Assembly (NCBI GenBank): GCA_022826045.1
Contig: JAJDVQ010000088.1
Span: forward strand, 1 to 47,745
Reading direction: 5' to 3'
DNA from: Acidimicrobiia bacterium
Lineage (GTDB): Bacteria; Actinomycetota; Acidimicrobiia; Acidimicrobiales; Poriferisodalaceae
DNA length: 47,745 nucleotides
Part shown: positions 23,280-32,318 of the stretch, piece after piece
Numbering within the stretch: the first letter of the stretch is position 1
How the letters are laid out: every line of letters begins with the position of its first letter
Notes under the pieces: generated by a model
Seen by the model: the letters and a program-made list of their open reading frames with translations, nothing else
What the model was told of the DNA's origin: nothing
Databases searched by the model: none
Position numbers and translations under genes: made by a program

Positions 23280-24617
23280 CTAGAGGGGGGCGTTGTCGTG
23301 GCGGCGCTGGCGCAGCCGTTCGCGCTTGGTGGCCAGCATGTCGAGCGTGTCGATGAGCTCCCGGCGCGTGTCGGCGGGGTCGATGACGCAGTCGACATAG
23401 CCGCGTTCGGCGGCGACGTAGGGATTCAGGTACGTGTCCTCGTAGTCGGTGACGTAGTCGGCGATCTCGTCCTCGCCGGCGCCGCGGCGGAGTATCTGCG
23501 CCGCCTGCGATGCACCCATCACCGCCAGCTCGGCGCTCGGCCACGCCAGGTACACGTCGTTGCCCATCGTCTTGGAGTCCATGACGATGTAGGCGCCGCC
23601 GTACGACTTGCGCAGCACCACGGCCACCCGCGGCACCGTGGCGCGGGCATAGGCAAAGGCCAGCTGGGCGCCGTGGCGGATCATGCCGCGCCATTCGAGG
23701 TCCTTGCCGGGATAGAAGCCGGGCGTGTCCACCAAGGTGACCAGCGGCAGGCCGAAGGCGTCGCAGAAGTTGACGAAGCGGGCGCCCTTCTGGCTGGCGG
23801 CGATGTCGAGCGTGCCGGCGATGCTCATCGGCTGGTTGGCCAGCACGCCCACCGCGTAGCCCCCCAGCGATGCGAAGCCGGTAACGATGTTGGGCGCCCA
23901 GCCGCTTCTCAGCTCGACAAAGCAGCCGTCGTCGACCAGCTCGCCGATGATGTCGCGCACGTCGTATGCGCCGGTCGCCTGTGTGGGCAGCAGGGCGCCG
24001 GCCTCGGGGGTGAGCCGCCCGCGCGGGTCGGCCGTGTCGATGGTCGGCGGCAGCTCGTCGCAATGGTGCGGCAGGTACCCCAGCATCTCGGTCAGCGTTT
24101 CGAGCACGTCATCCGCGGACGTGATTGCGCACGCCGTCCCGGAGGCGCGGGCGTGAATCGGCGCGCCGCCGAGTTCGTCCGGCCCGATGACCACACCGGT
24201 CATCTCCTGCACTGGCACGGGGCCGCTGACGAACGCATACGCATCGTCGGCCATCACGACGATGTCGGCGAGGCCGATCAGCAGTGCGATGCCCGAGATT
24301 GCCGGGCCGGTGACCCCGGCCAGGATCGGGACCACGCCCGAGCACCGCACGAGCACCCGCGCCGCTTCGCCCCAGCCGTGCAGCGCAGCGACGCCGTGAT
24401 GCGCGTCGGCGCCGCTCGAGGACAGCATGAGCACGACAGGAAGCCGCTTGGCGAGCGCGGTCTGCAGGCCGGCGACGATGGTCTCGCTGTCGGCAGGCGC
24501 AAGGGCGCCGCGCCGGTGGGGGCTGTCGGCGGAGATGAGCATGGCCGTCCGCCCGCCGAGCGTGGCGACGCCGGCGGTGACGTGTCCACTGGCGCCAGCC
24601 CGTAGCTGCAATTCCAC
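23280..24617 (-). CDS. Acyl-CoA carboxylase carboxyltransferase (beta) subunit
   Basis: Carboxyltransferase subunit of a biotin-dependent acyl-CoA carboxylase (propionyl-, methylcrotonyl- or related CoA). Its 445 residues make it 60-90 shorter than usual. The first crotonase-like domain lacks the N-terminal ID.LLD.GSF segment and begins near SGHVTAGVATLGG. Second-domain motifs are complete: DVRDIIGELVDDGCFVELR, NFCDAFGLPLVTLVDTPGF, YARATVPRVAVVLRKSYGGA and MGNDVYLAWPSAELAVMGA. It starts at ATG 24617, 10 bases below the LysR gene, implying one transcript. No biotin carboxylase gene is near. The short N-terminus may mark a specialised or impaired enzyme. Confidence 0.85.
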   Translation of the reverse strand: MELQLRAGASGHVTAGVATLGGRTAMLISADSPHRRGALAPADSETIVAGLQTALAKRLPVVLMLSSSGADAHHGVAALHGWGEAARVLVRCSGVVPILAGVTGPAISGIALLIGLADIVVMADDAYAFVSGPVPVQEMTGVVIGPDELGGAPIHARASGTACAITSADDVLETLTEMLGYLPHHCDELPPTIDTADPRGRLTPEAGALLPTQATGAYDVRDIIGELVDDGCFVELRSGWAPNIVTGFASLGGYAVGVLANQPMSIAGTLDIAASQKGARFVNFCDAFGLPLVTLVDTPGFYPGKDLEWRGMIRHGAQLAFAYARATVPRVAVVLRKSYGGAYIVMDSKTMGNDVYLAWPSAELAVMGASQAAQILRRGAGEDEIADYVTDYEDTYLNPYVAAERGYVDCVIDPADTRRELIDTLDMLATKRERLRQRRHDNAPL

Positions 24618-24627
24618 TGTGGTGAGG

Positions 24628-25545
24628 TTACGAGGCGGTCACACCGGGGATGCGGCGGGCGACGCTGCGCATCACCTTGCGCAGCACGTCACGGGCTGCA
24701 GCCGCTGGTGCGGAGAGCATGCCCCGACGGCGGATCGCAAGCGCGACTTGGCGGGGAGGCAGGCCGGTCACGGTGAGCACGCTCCAGTCGCCTCGATCGG
24801 TCCAGACGGGAATCGAAGTGATCGGCACGATGGCCGGGCCGTAGCCTTGGAAGGCCAGCGTCGCGGTCAGCCGGATGCCGTCGAGTTGGGCCAGCGTCCG
24901 CAATGTCGCCCCGTGCCGGGCGGCGGCGGAATCGATCTGCATGCGCATGACCGAATCCGGGGGCCCGAGCAGCAATTCGTGCTGCTCGAGTTCGGCGAAG
25001 CTCACCTCGCGGTCGCCTTGTTCCGCCAAGGCGTGCCCGGTGGGCGCGATGACCACGAATTCCTCGGCGAACAGGGGAGTCGCAACCAGCTCGTCGTGGT
25101 CGAGCGGGGCGTTCATCACGGCGAGGTCCAATTCGCCGCCTTCCAGCAGGCGGATCAGCGCCAGGGTGGTGGAGTCGACCACCATGGCGTCCACATCGGG
25201 ATGGCGCCGCCGCAGCTCGTCGAGGAACGGGGGCAGCAGCCATCTTCCGGGGGTGCCGATGATGCCGAGGCTCACCTCACCGGTGATGTGGGAGGTCATC
25301 GACGCGACATCGGCGCGCATCGCGGCGATCTCGCCGTTGATGCGTTTGGTGCGAGCGAGCACCACTTCGCCTTCCGGCGTCAGCGATCCCACCGCGCGAT
25401 CCACCAGCACTGCGCCCAATTCGTCCTCCAGCTTGGCGATGTGGCTCGACACGTTGGACTGCACGGTGTGGAGCGCCCGCGCCGCCGCGGAGAATCGCCC
25501 GTGCTCGGCTACAGCGGCCAGCGCGTCGAGGTACTTGAGGTCCAT
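24628..25545 (-). CDS. LysR-family transcriptional regulator
   Basis: LysR-type regulator of 305 residues. The N-terminal winged helix is MDLKYLDALAAVAEHGRFSA, with AARALHTVQSNVSSHIAKLEDELG as recognition helix and wing, followed by the linker helix and a periplasmic-binding-like effector domain (GEVSLGIIGTPGRWLLP, GGELDLAVMNAP, GYGPAIVPI). Unusually for LysR, it is co-oriented with and 10 bases upstream of the carboxyltransferase gene. It may control that operon as well as the region toward aconitase. The effector is unknown. Confidence 0.93.
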   Translation of the reverse strand: MDLKYLDALAAVAEHGRFSAAARALHTVQSNVSSHIAKLEDELGAVLVDRAVGSLTPEGEVVLARTKRINGEIAAMRADVASMTSHITGEVSLGIIGTPGRWLLPPFLDELRRRHPDVDAMVVDSTTLALIRLLEGGELDLAVMNAPLDHDELVATPLFAEEFVVIAPTGHALAEQGDREVSFAELEQHELLLGPPDSVMRMQIDSAAARHGATLRTLAQLDGIRLTATLAFQGYGPAIVPITSIPVWTDRGDWSVLTVTGLPPRQVALAIRRRGMLSAPAAAARDVLRKVMRSVARRIPGVTAS

Positions 25546-25787
25546 GCGGCCACGCTAGCGCCCGCCCACAGATCATCTCCAAAAGAGATTGAAACTATCT
25601 GCGCTAACTGCTGGCCCGATAGTGAGACCCGCGGTAATTTGCTCGTGAGCGGTTACCCCACACCGCTCCACATATCGCACCGCCGCACGGTGTCCCCCCA
25701 CCCAGGCGGGCGAGTGCCGGATCGGAAGCCCCCGCTCCGACCGGCAATGGGTCGAAAGCGTCCCCCACGCCCAGCGACCTCAGCGAA

Positions 25788-25816
25788 GAAGCCGGCCCTC
25801 CCCCCGGGCCGGCTTC
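25788..25816 (-). terminator. Strong hairpin downstream of aconitase
   Basis: Perfect 11-base stem gaagccggccc / gggccggcttc with a 7-base loop tcccccc, starting 20 bases after the aconitase stop on the minus strand. It has no long T-run, so it may act as a GC-rich intrinsic terminator of the actinobacterial kind or as an mRNA 3' stabiliser. The remaining bases 25546-25787 between LysR and aconitase show nothing else clear. Confidence 0.75.
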
Positions 25817-25836
25817 CTCGCGTTGACAGGTCAGCC

Positions 25837-28116
25837 TCAGAGCGAGGCTCGGATGATGTTGAGCGCCGAGCCTGCCTTGAACCACTCGACCTGGTCGTCG
25901 CTGAACGTGTGGTTGGCGTGGAATGAGAACGTGTCACCCGACGGTTTGCGCACTTCGACGGTGACGGGGCGGCCCGGCGCCAGATCGGCGAGCCCCACCA
26001 CCGAGATCCGGTCGTCCTCATCTATGCGGTCGTAGTCGGCGGGATCCGCAAACGTGAGCGGCAGCATGCCCTGCTTCTTCAGATTGGTTTCGTGGATGCG
26101 GGCGAAGCTGCGGCACAGCGCCACCAAGCCGCCCCGGAAGCGCGGCTCCATGGCGGCGTGCTCACGGCTCGAGCCCTCGCCCATGTTCTGGTCGCCGATC
26201 ACCGCCCAGTTCACGCCGGCGGCGTGATAGGCCTTCGCGATCTCCGGGTACGGCTGCGTCTCGCCGGTCAACTGGTTCTTGCCATGCCCGACGTCGTAGC
26301 CGTCGAAGGCGTTCACCGCACCGAGGTACAGGTTTCCCGAGATGTTCTCGAGGTGGCCCCGGTAACGAAGCCACGGACCGGCCATCGAGATGTGGTCGGT
26401 GGTGAACTTGCCCTTGGCCTTGACCAGCACCGGGAGATCTGCGTAGTCGTTGCCGTCCCACGCTGCGAACGGCTCGAGCACCTGCAAGCGGTCCGAGGTG
26501 GGCGAGACCCGCACCTCGACGCTGCGGGGGTCGGCCGGCGGGGGCACGAATCCGCTCTCGCCCGGATCGAAGCCGGCCGGCGGCAGCTCGACGCCCACCG
26601 GCGTCGGCAGCGTGACCGGCTCCCCGGCGTCGGTGTGCAGCACGCCGTCCACGGGATCGAAGTCGAGCGTTCCCGCCAGCGCCAACGCCATGACGGTCTC
26701 GGGCGACGTCACGAATGCCAGCGTGGCGGCATCGCCGTCGTTGCGCTTGGGGAAATTGCGGTTGTAGGAGGTGACGATCACGTTCGCCTGGCCGGGCACG
26801 TAGTTCGCGTCGCCGGAGCGGTCCCACTGGCCGATGCAGGGCCCGCAGGCGTTGGCGAGCACGGTGGCGCCCAGCGCCTCGAAGTCGGCGAGCAGCCCGT
26901 CACGCTCGATGGTGGCCCGCACCTGCTCCGAGCCGGGGGTCACCAGCAGCTGTGTCCGGGCCCGCAGCCCCTTGGCGGCGGCGTCGCGGGCGATCGAGGC
27001 AGCCCGGGTGATGTCCTCGTAGCTGGAGTTGGTGCAGCTGCCGATGAGCGCGGCGCTGATCTGCAGCGGCCAGCCCTCGGCCTGGGCCTCCGCGCCCAGG
27101 GCGGACACCTCACGGGCGAGGTCGGGCGTGTGGGGACCATTGATGTGGGGCCGCAGCCGCGACAGGTCGATCTCGATGACCTGGTCGTAGTGGGCGCCGG
27201 GGTCGGCTGTCGCATCGTTGTCAGGCCGCAGGTGCTCGGCGACCCCGTCGGCCGCCGCGGCCACCGCAGCGCGCCCGGTGGCCGACAGGTAACGGGCCAT
27301 CGCGGCGTCGTAGCCGAACAGCGATGTGGTGGCCCCGATCTCGGCGCCCATGTTGCAGATCGTGCCTTTGCCGGTGGCGCTGAGCGATTCGGCGCCGGGG
27401 CCGAAGTACTCCACGATCGCCCCGGTGCCGCCGGAGACCGTGAGGATCTCCGCCACCTTCAGGATGACGTCCTTCGGCGCACTCCAGCCGGACAGCTCGC
27501 CGACCAGGTGCACGCCGATGACCTTGGGCCACCGCACGTTCCAGGCGAAGCCGGTCATGACGTCGACGGCATCGGCGCCGCCCACGCCGACTGCCACCAT
27601 GCCCAGCCCGCCGGCATTGGGCGTGTGGCTGTCAGTGCCGATCATCATCCCGCCCGGAAAGGCGTACTGCTCGAGCACGACCTGGTGGATGATGCCGCTG
27701 CCGGGCTTCCAGAACCCTGCGCCGTAGCGGGCGCACACACTCTCGAGAAAGTCGTACACCTCCTCGTTGTTCTCCGAAGCGGCGAGCAGATCGCGCTTGC
27801 CGTCCTCGCGAGCTTGGATGAGATGGTCGCAGTGGGTCGTGGTGGGCACCGCCACCTCGTCCAGCCCGGCAGTCATGAACTGCAGCCACGCCATCTGTGC
27901 CGTGGCGTCCTGCATGGCGACGCGATCGGGCGCCAGGTCGACGTAGGAGACGGCCCGTTCGAGTCCCTGTTCACGGTGGGAGAGGTGCGCGATCAGGATC
28001 TTCTCCGACAGCGTGAGCGCGCGGCCCAAGCGCTCACGCCCGAACGCCACTGCGTCGGCCAGCCCGGCGTACACCCCTTCGATCAGCTCAATCGGCGTAC
28101 TCGCGTGAACGGCCAT
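25837..28116 (-). CDS. acnA: Aconitate hydratase, mitochondrial-type
   Basis: 4Fe-4S enzyme interconverting citrate and isocitrate, 759 residues, close in length and order to eukaryotic mitochondrial aconitase rather than the 890-residue AcnA/IRP type. Seen: [44 protein letters not shown], the cluster cysteines in [12 protein letters not shown] and [12 protein letters not shown], and the swivelling domain with [19 protein letters not shown] and [15 protein letters not shown]. The C-terminus is complete. It starts at ATG 28116 with ggaggacat directly in front as ribosome-binding site. A strong hairpin follows the stop. Confidence 0.95.
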   Translation of the reverse strand: MAVHASTPIELIEGVYAGLADAVAFGRERLGRALTLSEKILIAHLSHREQGLERAVSYVDLAPDRVAMQDATAQMAWLQFMTAGLDEVAVPTTTHCDHLIQAREDGKRDLLAASENNEEVYDFLESVCARYGAGFWKPGSGIIHQVVLEQYAFPGGMMIGTDSHTPNAGGLGMVAVGVGGADAVDVMTGFAWNVRWPKVIGVHLVGELSGWSAPKDVILKVAEILTVSGGTGAIVEYFGPGAESLSATGKGTICNMGAEIGATTSLFGYDAAMARYLSATGRAAVAAAADGVAEHLRPDNDATADPGAHYDQVIEIDLSRLRPHINGPHTPDLAREVSALGAEAQAEGWPLQISAALIGSCTNSSYEDITRAASIARDAAAKGLRARTQLLVTPGSEQVRATIERDGLLADFEALGATVLANACGPCIGQWDRSGDANYVPGQANVIVTSYNRNFPKRNDGDAATLAFVTSPETVMALALAGTLDFDPVDGVLHTDAGEPVTLPTPVGVELPPAGFDPGESGFVPPPADPRSVEVRVSPTSDRLQVLEPFAAWDGNDYADLPVLVKAKGKFTTDHISMAGPWLRYRGHLENISGNLYLGAVNAFDGYDVGHGKNQLTGETQPYPEIAKAYHAAGVNWAVIGDQNMGEGSSREHAAMEPRFRGGLVALCRSFARIHETNLKKQGMLPLTFADPADYDRIDEDDRISVVGLADLAPGRPVTVEVRKPSGDTFSFHANHTFSDDQVEWFKAGSALNIIRASL

Positions 28117-28245
28117 ATGTCCTCCTGGGCTCGTCGGCGTGCTCAGCCCATGCGCAGCGGCCGAGCTTGCCCGCTGTCGAACCTATCCAGAGCAAGCGCG
28201 CACTGGCGCGCCTTCCCGTCGCTGCGCGACCAGAGGCTCAGCCGC

Positions 28246-29331
28246 TCAGGGGCGCACTTCGTAGTAGAGGTTCGCGGCGTCGTTGAAGTCGTGCTCGGTG
28301 AAGCGCGTGAAGCCTGCGGATGCAGTCATCTCGCGGGCCTTGTCGGGATAGAGACCGAGCGTGCCCAATCCCATGCCGCCCGGCTCGCTCAGCGCCGACT
28401 GCAGGCAGCTCGTGATGGAGAAGCCGTAGAACATGGCCAGCATCGGGTTGCGCTGGTCGAGGTTGAAGTCGCCCTTGGAGCGGATGTCCTTGATGAGCAG
28501 CGTGCCGTCTGCGTCGAGCGCAGCCCGGATGGCATCCAACGCGTCGTCGGGCCTGGGCATGTCGTGCAGGCAGTCGAACGTGAGCGCCAGATCGAAGTCG
28601 CCCGTGGCGGGAACGTCGGCGGCGCCGGCCTCGACGAAGGTCGTGTTCTCCAGGCCCTCGTCCTCAGCACGTTCCTGTGCTTGCTGGACGGCGATGGCTG
28701 ACGGATCGAAGCCGACGACCTCGGTGTTGGGCCACTTCTGCGCGATCAAGCAGGCTGACACGCCCGCTCCGCAGCCCACGTCCAGCACCTTGGCGCCGCG
28801 TTCCAGCTTGGCCACGACGCCGTCGAGGCCTCCCAGAATCACCGACGTGAGGTTCTGGCGGCTGAACGGCCCGGTGGTGCGGGCCAGGCCGGCCGCCGCC
28901 CGGGGACCCTGCTGCTCGTAGGTCATGCCGATGCCGGTGCGGAACGAGTCGAGGATCAGATCCAGGACCTGGTCGCCCAGCCCGCCGCGGAAGGCGCCCA
29001 TGGCGAAGTGCAGCGAGCCCTCCTCATCGACGAGCAGCGCCTCGGCCTCGGGCGACAGCGAGAAGGCGCCGTCGTCGTGGGCGACGAGGCCGGCAGCGGC
29101 CACGCCGTACAGCCACTCTCGCACGAGCCGCTCGGCAAGGCCGGTCGCCTCGGCCACCTCGTGGCTGGTCGCGGGCTGGGCCTCCGAGAGGGCTGCGAAC
29201 AGCCCGAGCTGGTCGCCGATGTGCAGCATCGCCGACACCATCTCGCCCTTCTTGTACGTCCACACTTGGAAGGCGAGCTTCTTCAGGAGATCAGGGTCGA
29301 TCTCACGGCGCTCGGTTGCAGTCTCAGCCAT
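28246..29331 (-). CDS. Class I SAM-dependent methyltransferase with N-terminal winged helix
   Basis: A 361-residue methyltransferase. The N-terminal 100 residues form a winged-helix dimerisation region as in O-methyltransferases and the Rv2258c-like group (MVSAMLHIGDQLGLFAALSE, SHEVAEATGLAERLVREWLYG). The catalytic domain has VLDVGCGAGVSACLIAQKWP, VVGFDPSAIAV and LTFDCLHDMPRP. It is complete, with end pattern FTEHDFNDAANLYYEVRP as in that group. It probably methylates a small molecule. ATG 29331 (MAETATERREID) is preferred over frames that extend into the dispersed repeat upstream. Confidence 0.88.
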   Translation of the reverse strand: MAETATERREIDPDLLKKLAFQVWTYKKGEMVSAMLHIGDQLGLFAALSEAQPATSHEVAEATGLAERLVREWLYGVAAAGLVAHDDGAFSLSPEAEALLVDEEGSLHFAMGAFRGGLGDQVLDLILDSFRTGIGMTYEQQGPRAAAGLARTTGPFSRQNLTSVILGGLDGVVAKLERGAKVLDVGCGAGVSACLIAQKWPNTEVVGFDPSAIAVQQAQERAEDEGLENTTFVEAGAADVPATGDFDLALTFDCLHDMPRPDDALDAIRAALDADGTLLIKDIRSKGDFNLDQRNPMLAMFYGFSITSCLQSALSEPGGMGLGTLGLYPDKAREMTASAGFTRFTEHDFNDAANLYYEVRP

Positions 29332-29354
29332 CCGCAGAACGCTACTCGCCCTGT

Positions 29355-29422
29355 GTTTCCCGCTCATGTTCGCTCCGCTCACGGGCCGCTCAGGCCCCGG
29401 CTTCGCTTGGCGGCTCAGCCTC
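29355..29422 (-). repeat. Dispersed intergenic repeat, copy 3
   Basis: Reverse-oriented copy of the 68-base family, reading gaggctgagccgcc...gagcggcccgtgagcggagcgaacatgagcgggaaac on the minus strand (shown abridged). It lies just after the VanY stop and before the methyltransferase start. It is nearly collinear with copy 1, including both ends. Confidence 0.75.
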
Positions 29423-29434
29423 TTGGCTGGTCGT

Positions 29435-30334
29435 TCAGACGGCGCAGAGGGGGTCGTCGCCGACGGGGGGCTGGTGGAAGCACAGGATCGCCTCGACGCC
29501 GACATAGGTGAACTCCCATGGCTCGGGCACCGGGCCCTGCCGGCCGCCGTCAGGCGGGTAGCTCGGGATCCAGCCGTGCTGCTTGGCGTTGGCGAAGTTG
29601 TCGGCCGACATCCACTCGTAGGCGGGCGAAGAGCCGAAGTGGGCGTGCCCCGCCTGGCCGATGTCGATCGCGTATCCCGTGTGGTGCTTGGAGTAACCCG
29701 GCGGCGCAGACATCTTCAGGCGCTCCGCCAAGTCCTCGAGCTCATACGGCGTTTCGAGCGGGCGCAAGAACACCGTTCGCTGGTAACGGTGCCCCCGGTA
29801 CGCCGAATTGAGCTCCAGCTCGAAGCCGTGCTCGGCAGCGTCCTGCTCCAAGGCCAGCCATGCCGCGGCGGCGGGCCGCTGCAGCGTCAGACCGTCGTCG
29901 ATGAGGCGCAGCCGCGCGTAGTCGGCCGGCAGGGGCCGGCGCTGGTAACCGCGTTCGACGGCCTCGGTGCGGATCTGCTGGTCCATCTCGGCCGAATCGG
30001 TGATCGTCGGCGAGGCCGAGAGCGGCGACAGGTTCGGCAGCGATGCCGTGGTGAACAGCTCGTTGAACTCCGGCCCGGTGAAGTGCGGGAACGACAGCGA
30101 ATCGACATCAGCGGGCGCTGGCTCCTGCCAGCGCGACACGGGCTCGTCGAGAGCTGGCGGCGGCGCCCATGGCCCGATGATCGGCTCGCGGACTGCTGCT
30201 GCCGGCTCGATGACGGTCGCCCCGAGCGGCTGCGGCAAGACAAGGGAGGCGAGACCGAGCGCCAGGGCGGCAATTGCCCAGCGGCAGCGCCGCCAGCGTG
30301 AGGAGGGAATCTCAGCTGACACCAGCAGGCTCAT
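29435..30334 (-). CDS. VanY-type D-alanyl-D-alanine carboxypeptidase
   Basis: Peptidoglycan-trimming zinc peptidase of the VanY/M15B family, 299 residues. The N-terminal hydrophobic stretch WAIAALALGLASLVLPQPLG acts as signal peptide or anchor after a basic RRCR. Catalytic motifs are SAYRGHRYQ (Arg in the SxxR block), SKHHTGYAIDIG (SxHxxGxAxD zinc site, here with HH), and PEPWEFTYVG (catalytic Glu and zinc His region, with the His replaced by Tyr as the last ligand). That ligand change would need checking. It overlaps the ABC exporter gene by 23 bases, so translation is probably coupled. Confidence 0.85.
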   Translation of the reverse strand: MSLLVSAEIPSSRWRRCRWAIAALALGLASLVLPQPLGATVIEPAAAVREPIIGPWAPPPALDEPVSRWQEPAPADVDSLSFPHFTGPEFNELFTTASLPNLSPLSASPTITDSAEMDQQIRTEAVERGYQRRPLPADYARLRLIDDGLTLQRPAAAAWLALEQDAAEHGFELELNSAYRGHRYQRTVFLRPLETPYELEDLAERLKMSAPPGYSKHHTGYAIDIGQAGHAHFGSSPAYEWMSADNFANAKQHGWIPSYPPDGGRQGPVPEPWEFTYVGVEAILCFHQPPVGDDPLCAV

Positions 30335-32261
30335 CAGCGCCTACCAAGGTGCGGAACAGGTCGGCGTAGAGACCGTCTGCGGCGAGCAGATCGAGATGGC
30401 GACCCTGCTCGACGAGCCGGCCGTGATCGAGTACCAGTATCTGGTCGGCGTCGGTGATGGTCGACAGACGGTGCGCGATGACCAGCGCGGTGCGACCGGC
30501 AAGCGCCGTCGCGAGCGCGCTCTGCACCAGCGCCTCGTTCTCGCTGTCGAGGTGACTCGTGGCCTCGTCGAGCACCACGATCGCCGGACGCTTCAGCAGC
30601 ACGCGCGCAATCGCGAGACGCTGCTTCTCGCCGCCGGAGAGCCGGTAGCCGCGCTCGCCCACGACAGTGTCGGCGCCCTCGGGCAGGCTCTCGATCAGCT
30701 CGTCGATGTGCGCCGCCCGGCAAGCCGCTGCGAGCTCCTCGTCGGTCGCGCTCGGTCGCGCATAGCGCAGGTTGGCGGCGATGGTGTCGTGGAACAGGTG
30801 CGGATCCTGGGAGACGACGCCGATGTGAGATCGCAGCGATGCTGACGTGACGTCGCGCACGTCGTGCCCGTCGATGGACACAGCACCGCCGTCGACGTCG
30901 TACAGCCGGGCAATGAGGGCGGCAAGGGTCGTCTTGCCGGCGCCCGACGGCCCGACGAGGGCAACCGTCTGACCCGGCTCGATGACGGCGGACACCCTGT
31001 CGAGCACCGGTCCCCCCGCAGTGTCGCTGTGCTGCTGGGGCGTCGCGGGTGCCCCGCTGTGCTGCTGGGGCGTCGCGGGTGCTCCGCTGTGCTGCTGGGG
31101 CGTCGCAGGTGCTCCGCCCAGTTCGAGCAGCATCTCGCTGTCGGCAGCGGGGTAGGCGAAGGTCACCTCCCGCAGCTCGATCCGCCCGTCCACGGAGTCG
31201 AGATCGACGGCGTCTGAGCGATCGGCAATCGGGTTCGGCAGGTCGAGCACCGCGAACACGCGCTCGAACGAGACCAGCGCTGTCATCACGTCGACCCGGG
31301 CGTTCGTGAGGCTGGTCAGCGGCATGTAGATCCGCACGACCATCAGCCCCATGGCCACCAGCGTCCCCACCGTGAGCGCGCCGGAAATCACCAGATGCGC
31401 GCCGACCCAGTACAGCATCGCGGCCCCGACGGCCCCCACCAGGCTGAGACCGATGAAGAACGCTCGCCCGTAGAGCGCGCTGCGCACACCGATGTCGCGC
31501 ACGGTCCGCGCTGAGCGGCTGAATCCAGCCCGCTCGATGTCATGCCGTCCGAACAGCTTGACCAGCAGCGCGCCGGCCACGTTCAAGCGCTCGGTCATCA
31601 CGGTGTTCATCGCTGCGTTGTGCTCCATGCTCTGGCGCGTCAACGCTTGCAGCCGTCGGCCCACTCGCTTCGTCGGTGCGATGAACACCGGCAGCAGCGC
31701 CAGCGCGAGCAGCGTCAGGCGCCACTCGAGCGCCAGCATGGCCACGAGCGTCGTGGCCAGCACGATCGTGTTCGACACCACCGAGCTGAGCGTGCCGGTG
31801 AACGCCCGCTGGGCGCCGATGACGTCGTTGTTCATCCGGCTGATCAGCGAGCCAGTCTGCACATGGGTGAAGAACGCGATCGGCATCCGCTGCACATGGT
31901 CATACAGGCTGACTCGCAGATCGAAGATCAGCCCTTCCCCGATGCGCGCCGACCACCAGCGCTCGATGAACGACAGGCCGGCCTCGCAGAACGCCGCCGC
32001 CACGATGATCGCTGCCAGCACGTTGAGCTGCCACCGGTCTCCCGCCGGAATGGCCTCGTCGATGATGCGCCCGAACAGGATCGGCGGCACCAGGAACGCC
32101 AGCGCTCCGAGCAGTTGCGCTGCGAGGAATCCCGACAGCATCATCCGGTACGGCCGTGCCAAGGCCGCTGCCCGGCGGACGGTGCCCGGCGCTATGCGAC
32201 GTCCTTCCACACCGGCTGGGTCGTGCCCCATCGCGCCGTGTGCGGATGCCATCGACTGCAT
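30312..32261 (-). CDS. ABC exporter, fused permease and ATPase
   Basis: Type IV ABC exporter half-transporter of 649 residues, acting as a dimer in the membrane. Six hydrophobic segments span roughly 35-310 (MMLSGFLAAQLLGALAFLVP near the first). The nucleotide-binding domain follows with Walker A GPSGAGKTT, Q-loop VVSQDPHLFHDT, signature LSGGEKQRLAIARVLL, Walker B IVVLDEATSHLD and H-loop VIAHRLSTI. Between the first strands of the ATPase domain lies an inserted run of three GAPATPQQHS units, encoded by three 30-base tandem repeats. It sits between PlsC and VanY genes, so a lipid or envelope precursor is a plausible cargo. Confidence 0.92.
   Translation of the reverse strand: MQSMASAHGAMGHDPAGVEGRRIAPGTVRRAAALARPYRMMLSGFLAAQLLGALAFLVPPILFGRIIDEAIPAGDRWQLNVLAAIIVAAAFCEAGLSFIERWWSARIGEGLIFDLRVSLYDHVQRMPIAFFTHVQTGSLISRMNNDVIGAQRAFTGTLSSVVSNTIVLATTLVAMLALEWRLTLLALALLPVFIAPTKRVGRRLQALTRQSMEHNAAMNTVMTERLNVAGALLVKLFGRHDIERAGFSRSARTVRDIGVRSALYGRAFFIGLSLVGAVGAAMLYWVGAHLVISGALTVGTLVAMGLMVVRIYMPLTSLTNARVDVMTALVSFERVFAVLDLPNPIADRSDAVDLDSVDGRIELREVTFAYPAADSEMLLELGGAPATPQQHSGAPATPQQHSGAPATPQQHSDTAGGPVLDRVSAVIEPGQTVALVGPSGAGKTTLAALIARLYDVDGGAVSIDGHDVRDVTSASLRSHIGVVSQDPHLFHDTIAANLRYARPSATDEELAAACRAAHIDELIESLPEGADTVVGERGYRLSGGEKQRLAIARVLLKRPAIVVLDEATSHLDSENEALVQSALATALAGRTALVIAHRLSTITDADQILVLDHGRLVEQGRHLDLLAADGLYADLFRTLVGADEPAGVS
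31026..31115 (-). repeat. 30-base tandem repeat (x3) inside the exporter gene
   Basis: Three head-to-tail copies starting at 31026, 31056 and 31086. They are identical apart from two or three single-base differences. Each codes for GAPATPQQHS. The number divides by three, so copy-number change would keep frame and only alter the length of the loop in the ATPase domain. Confidence 0.9.
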
Positions 32262-32318
32262 GAATCGAACGATACGAGCCGAAGTGGCTCAGACACCTGA
32301 ACCTGTCGGAGCGAATGC

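Noticed and set aside
22047..24605. Long plus- and minus-strand frames in the citrate synthase/carboxyltransferase region
   Set aside because: Both genes on the minus strand have complete, unmistakable motifs in the annotated frames; the other frames are shadows.
26092..28701. An 869-codon plus-strand frame opposite aconitase and the methyltransferase
   Set aside because: It covers two well-identified minus-strand genes and is rich in Arg, Gly, His and Val with no motif.
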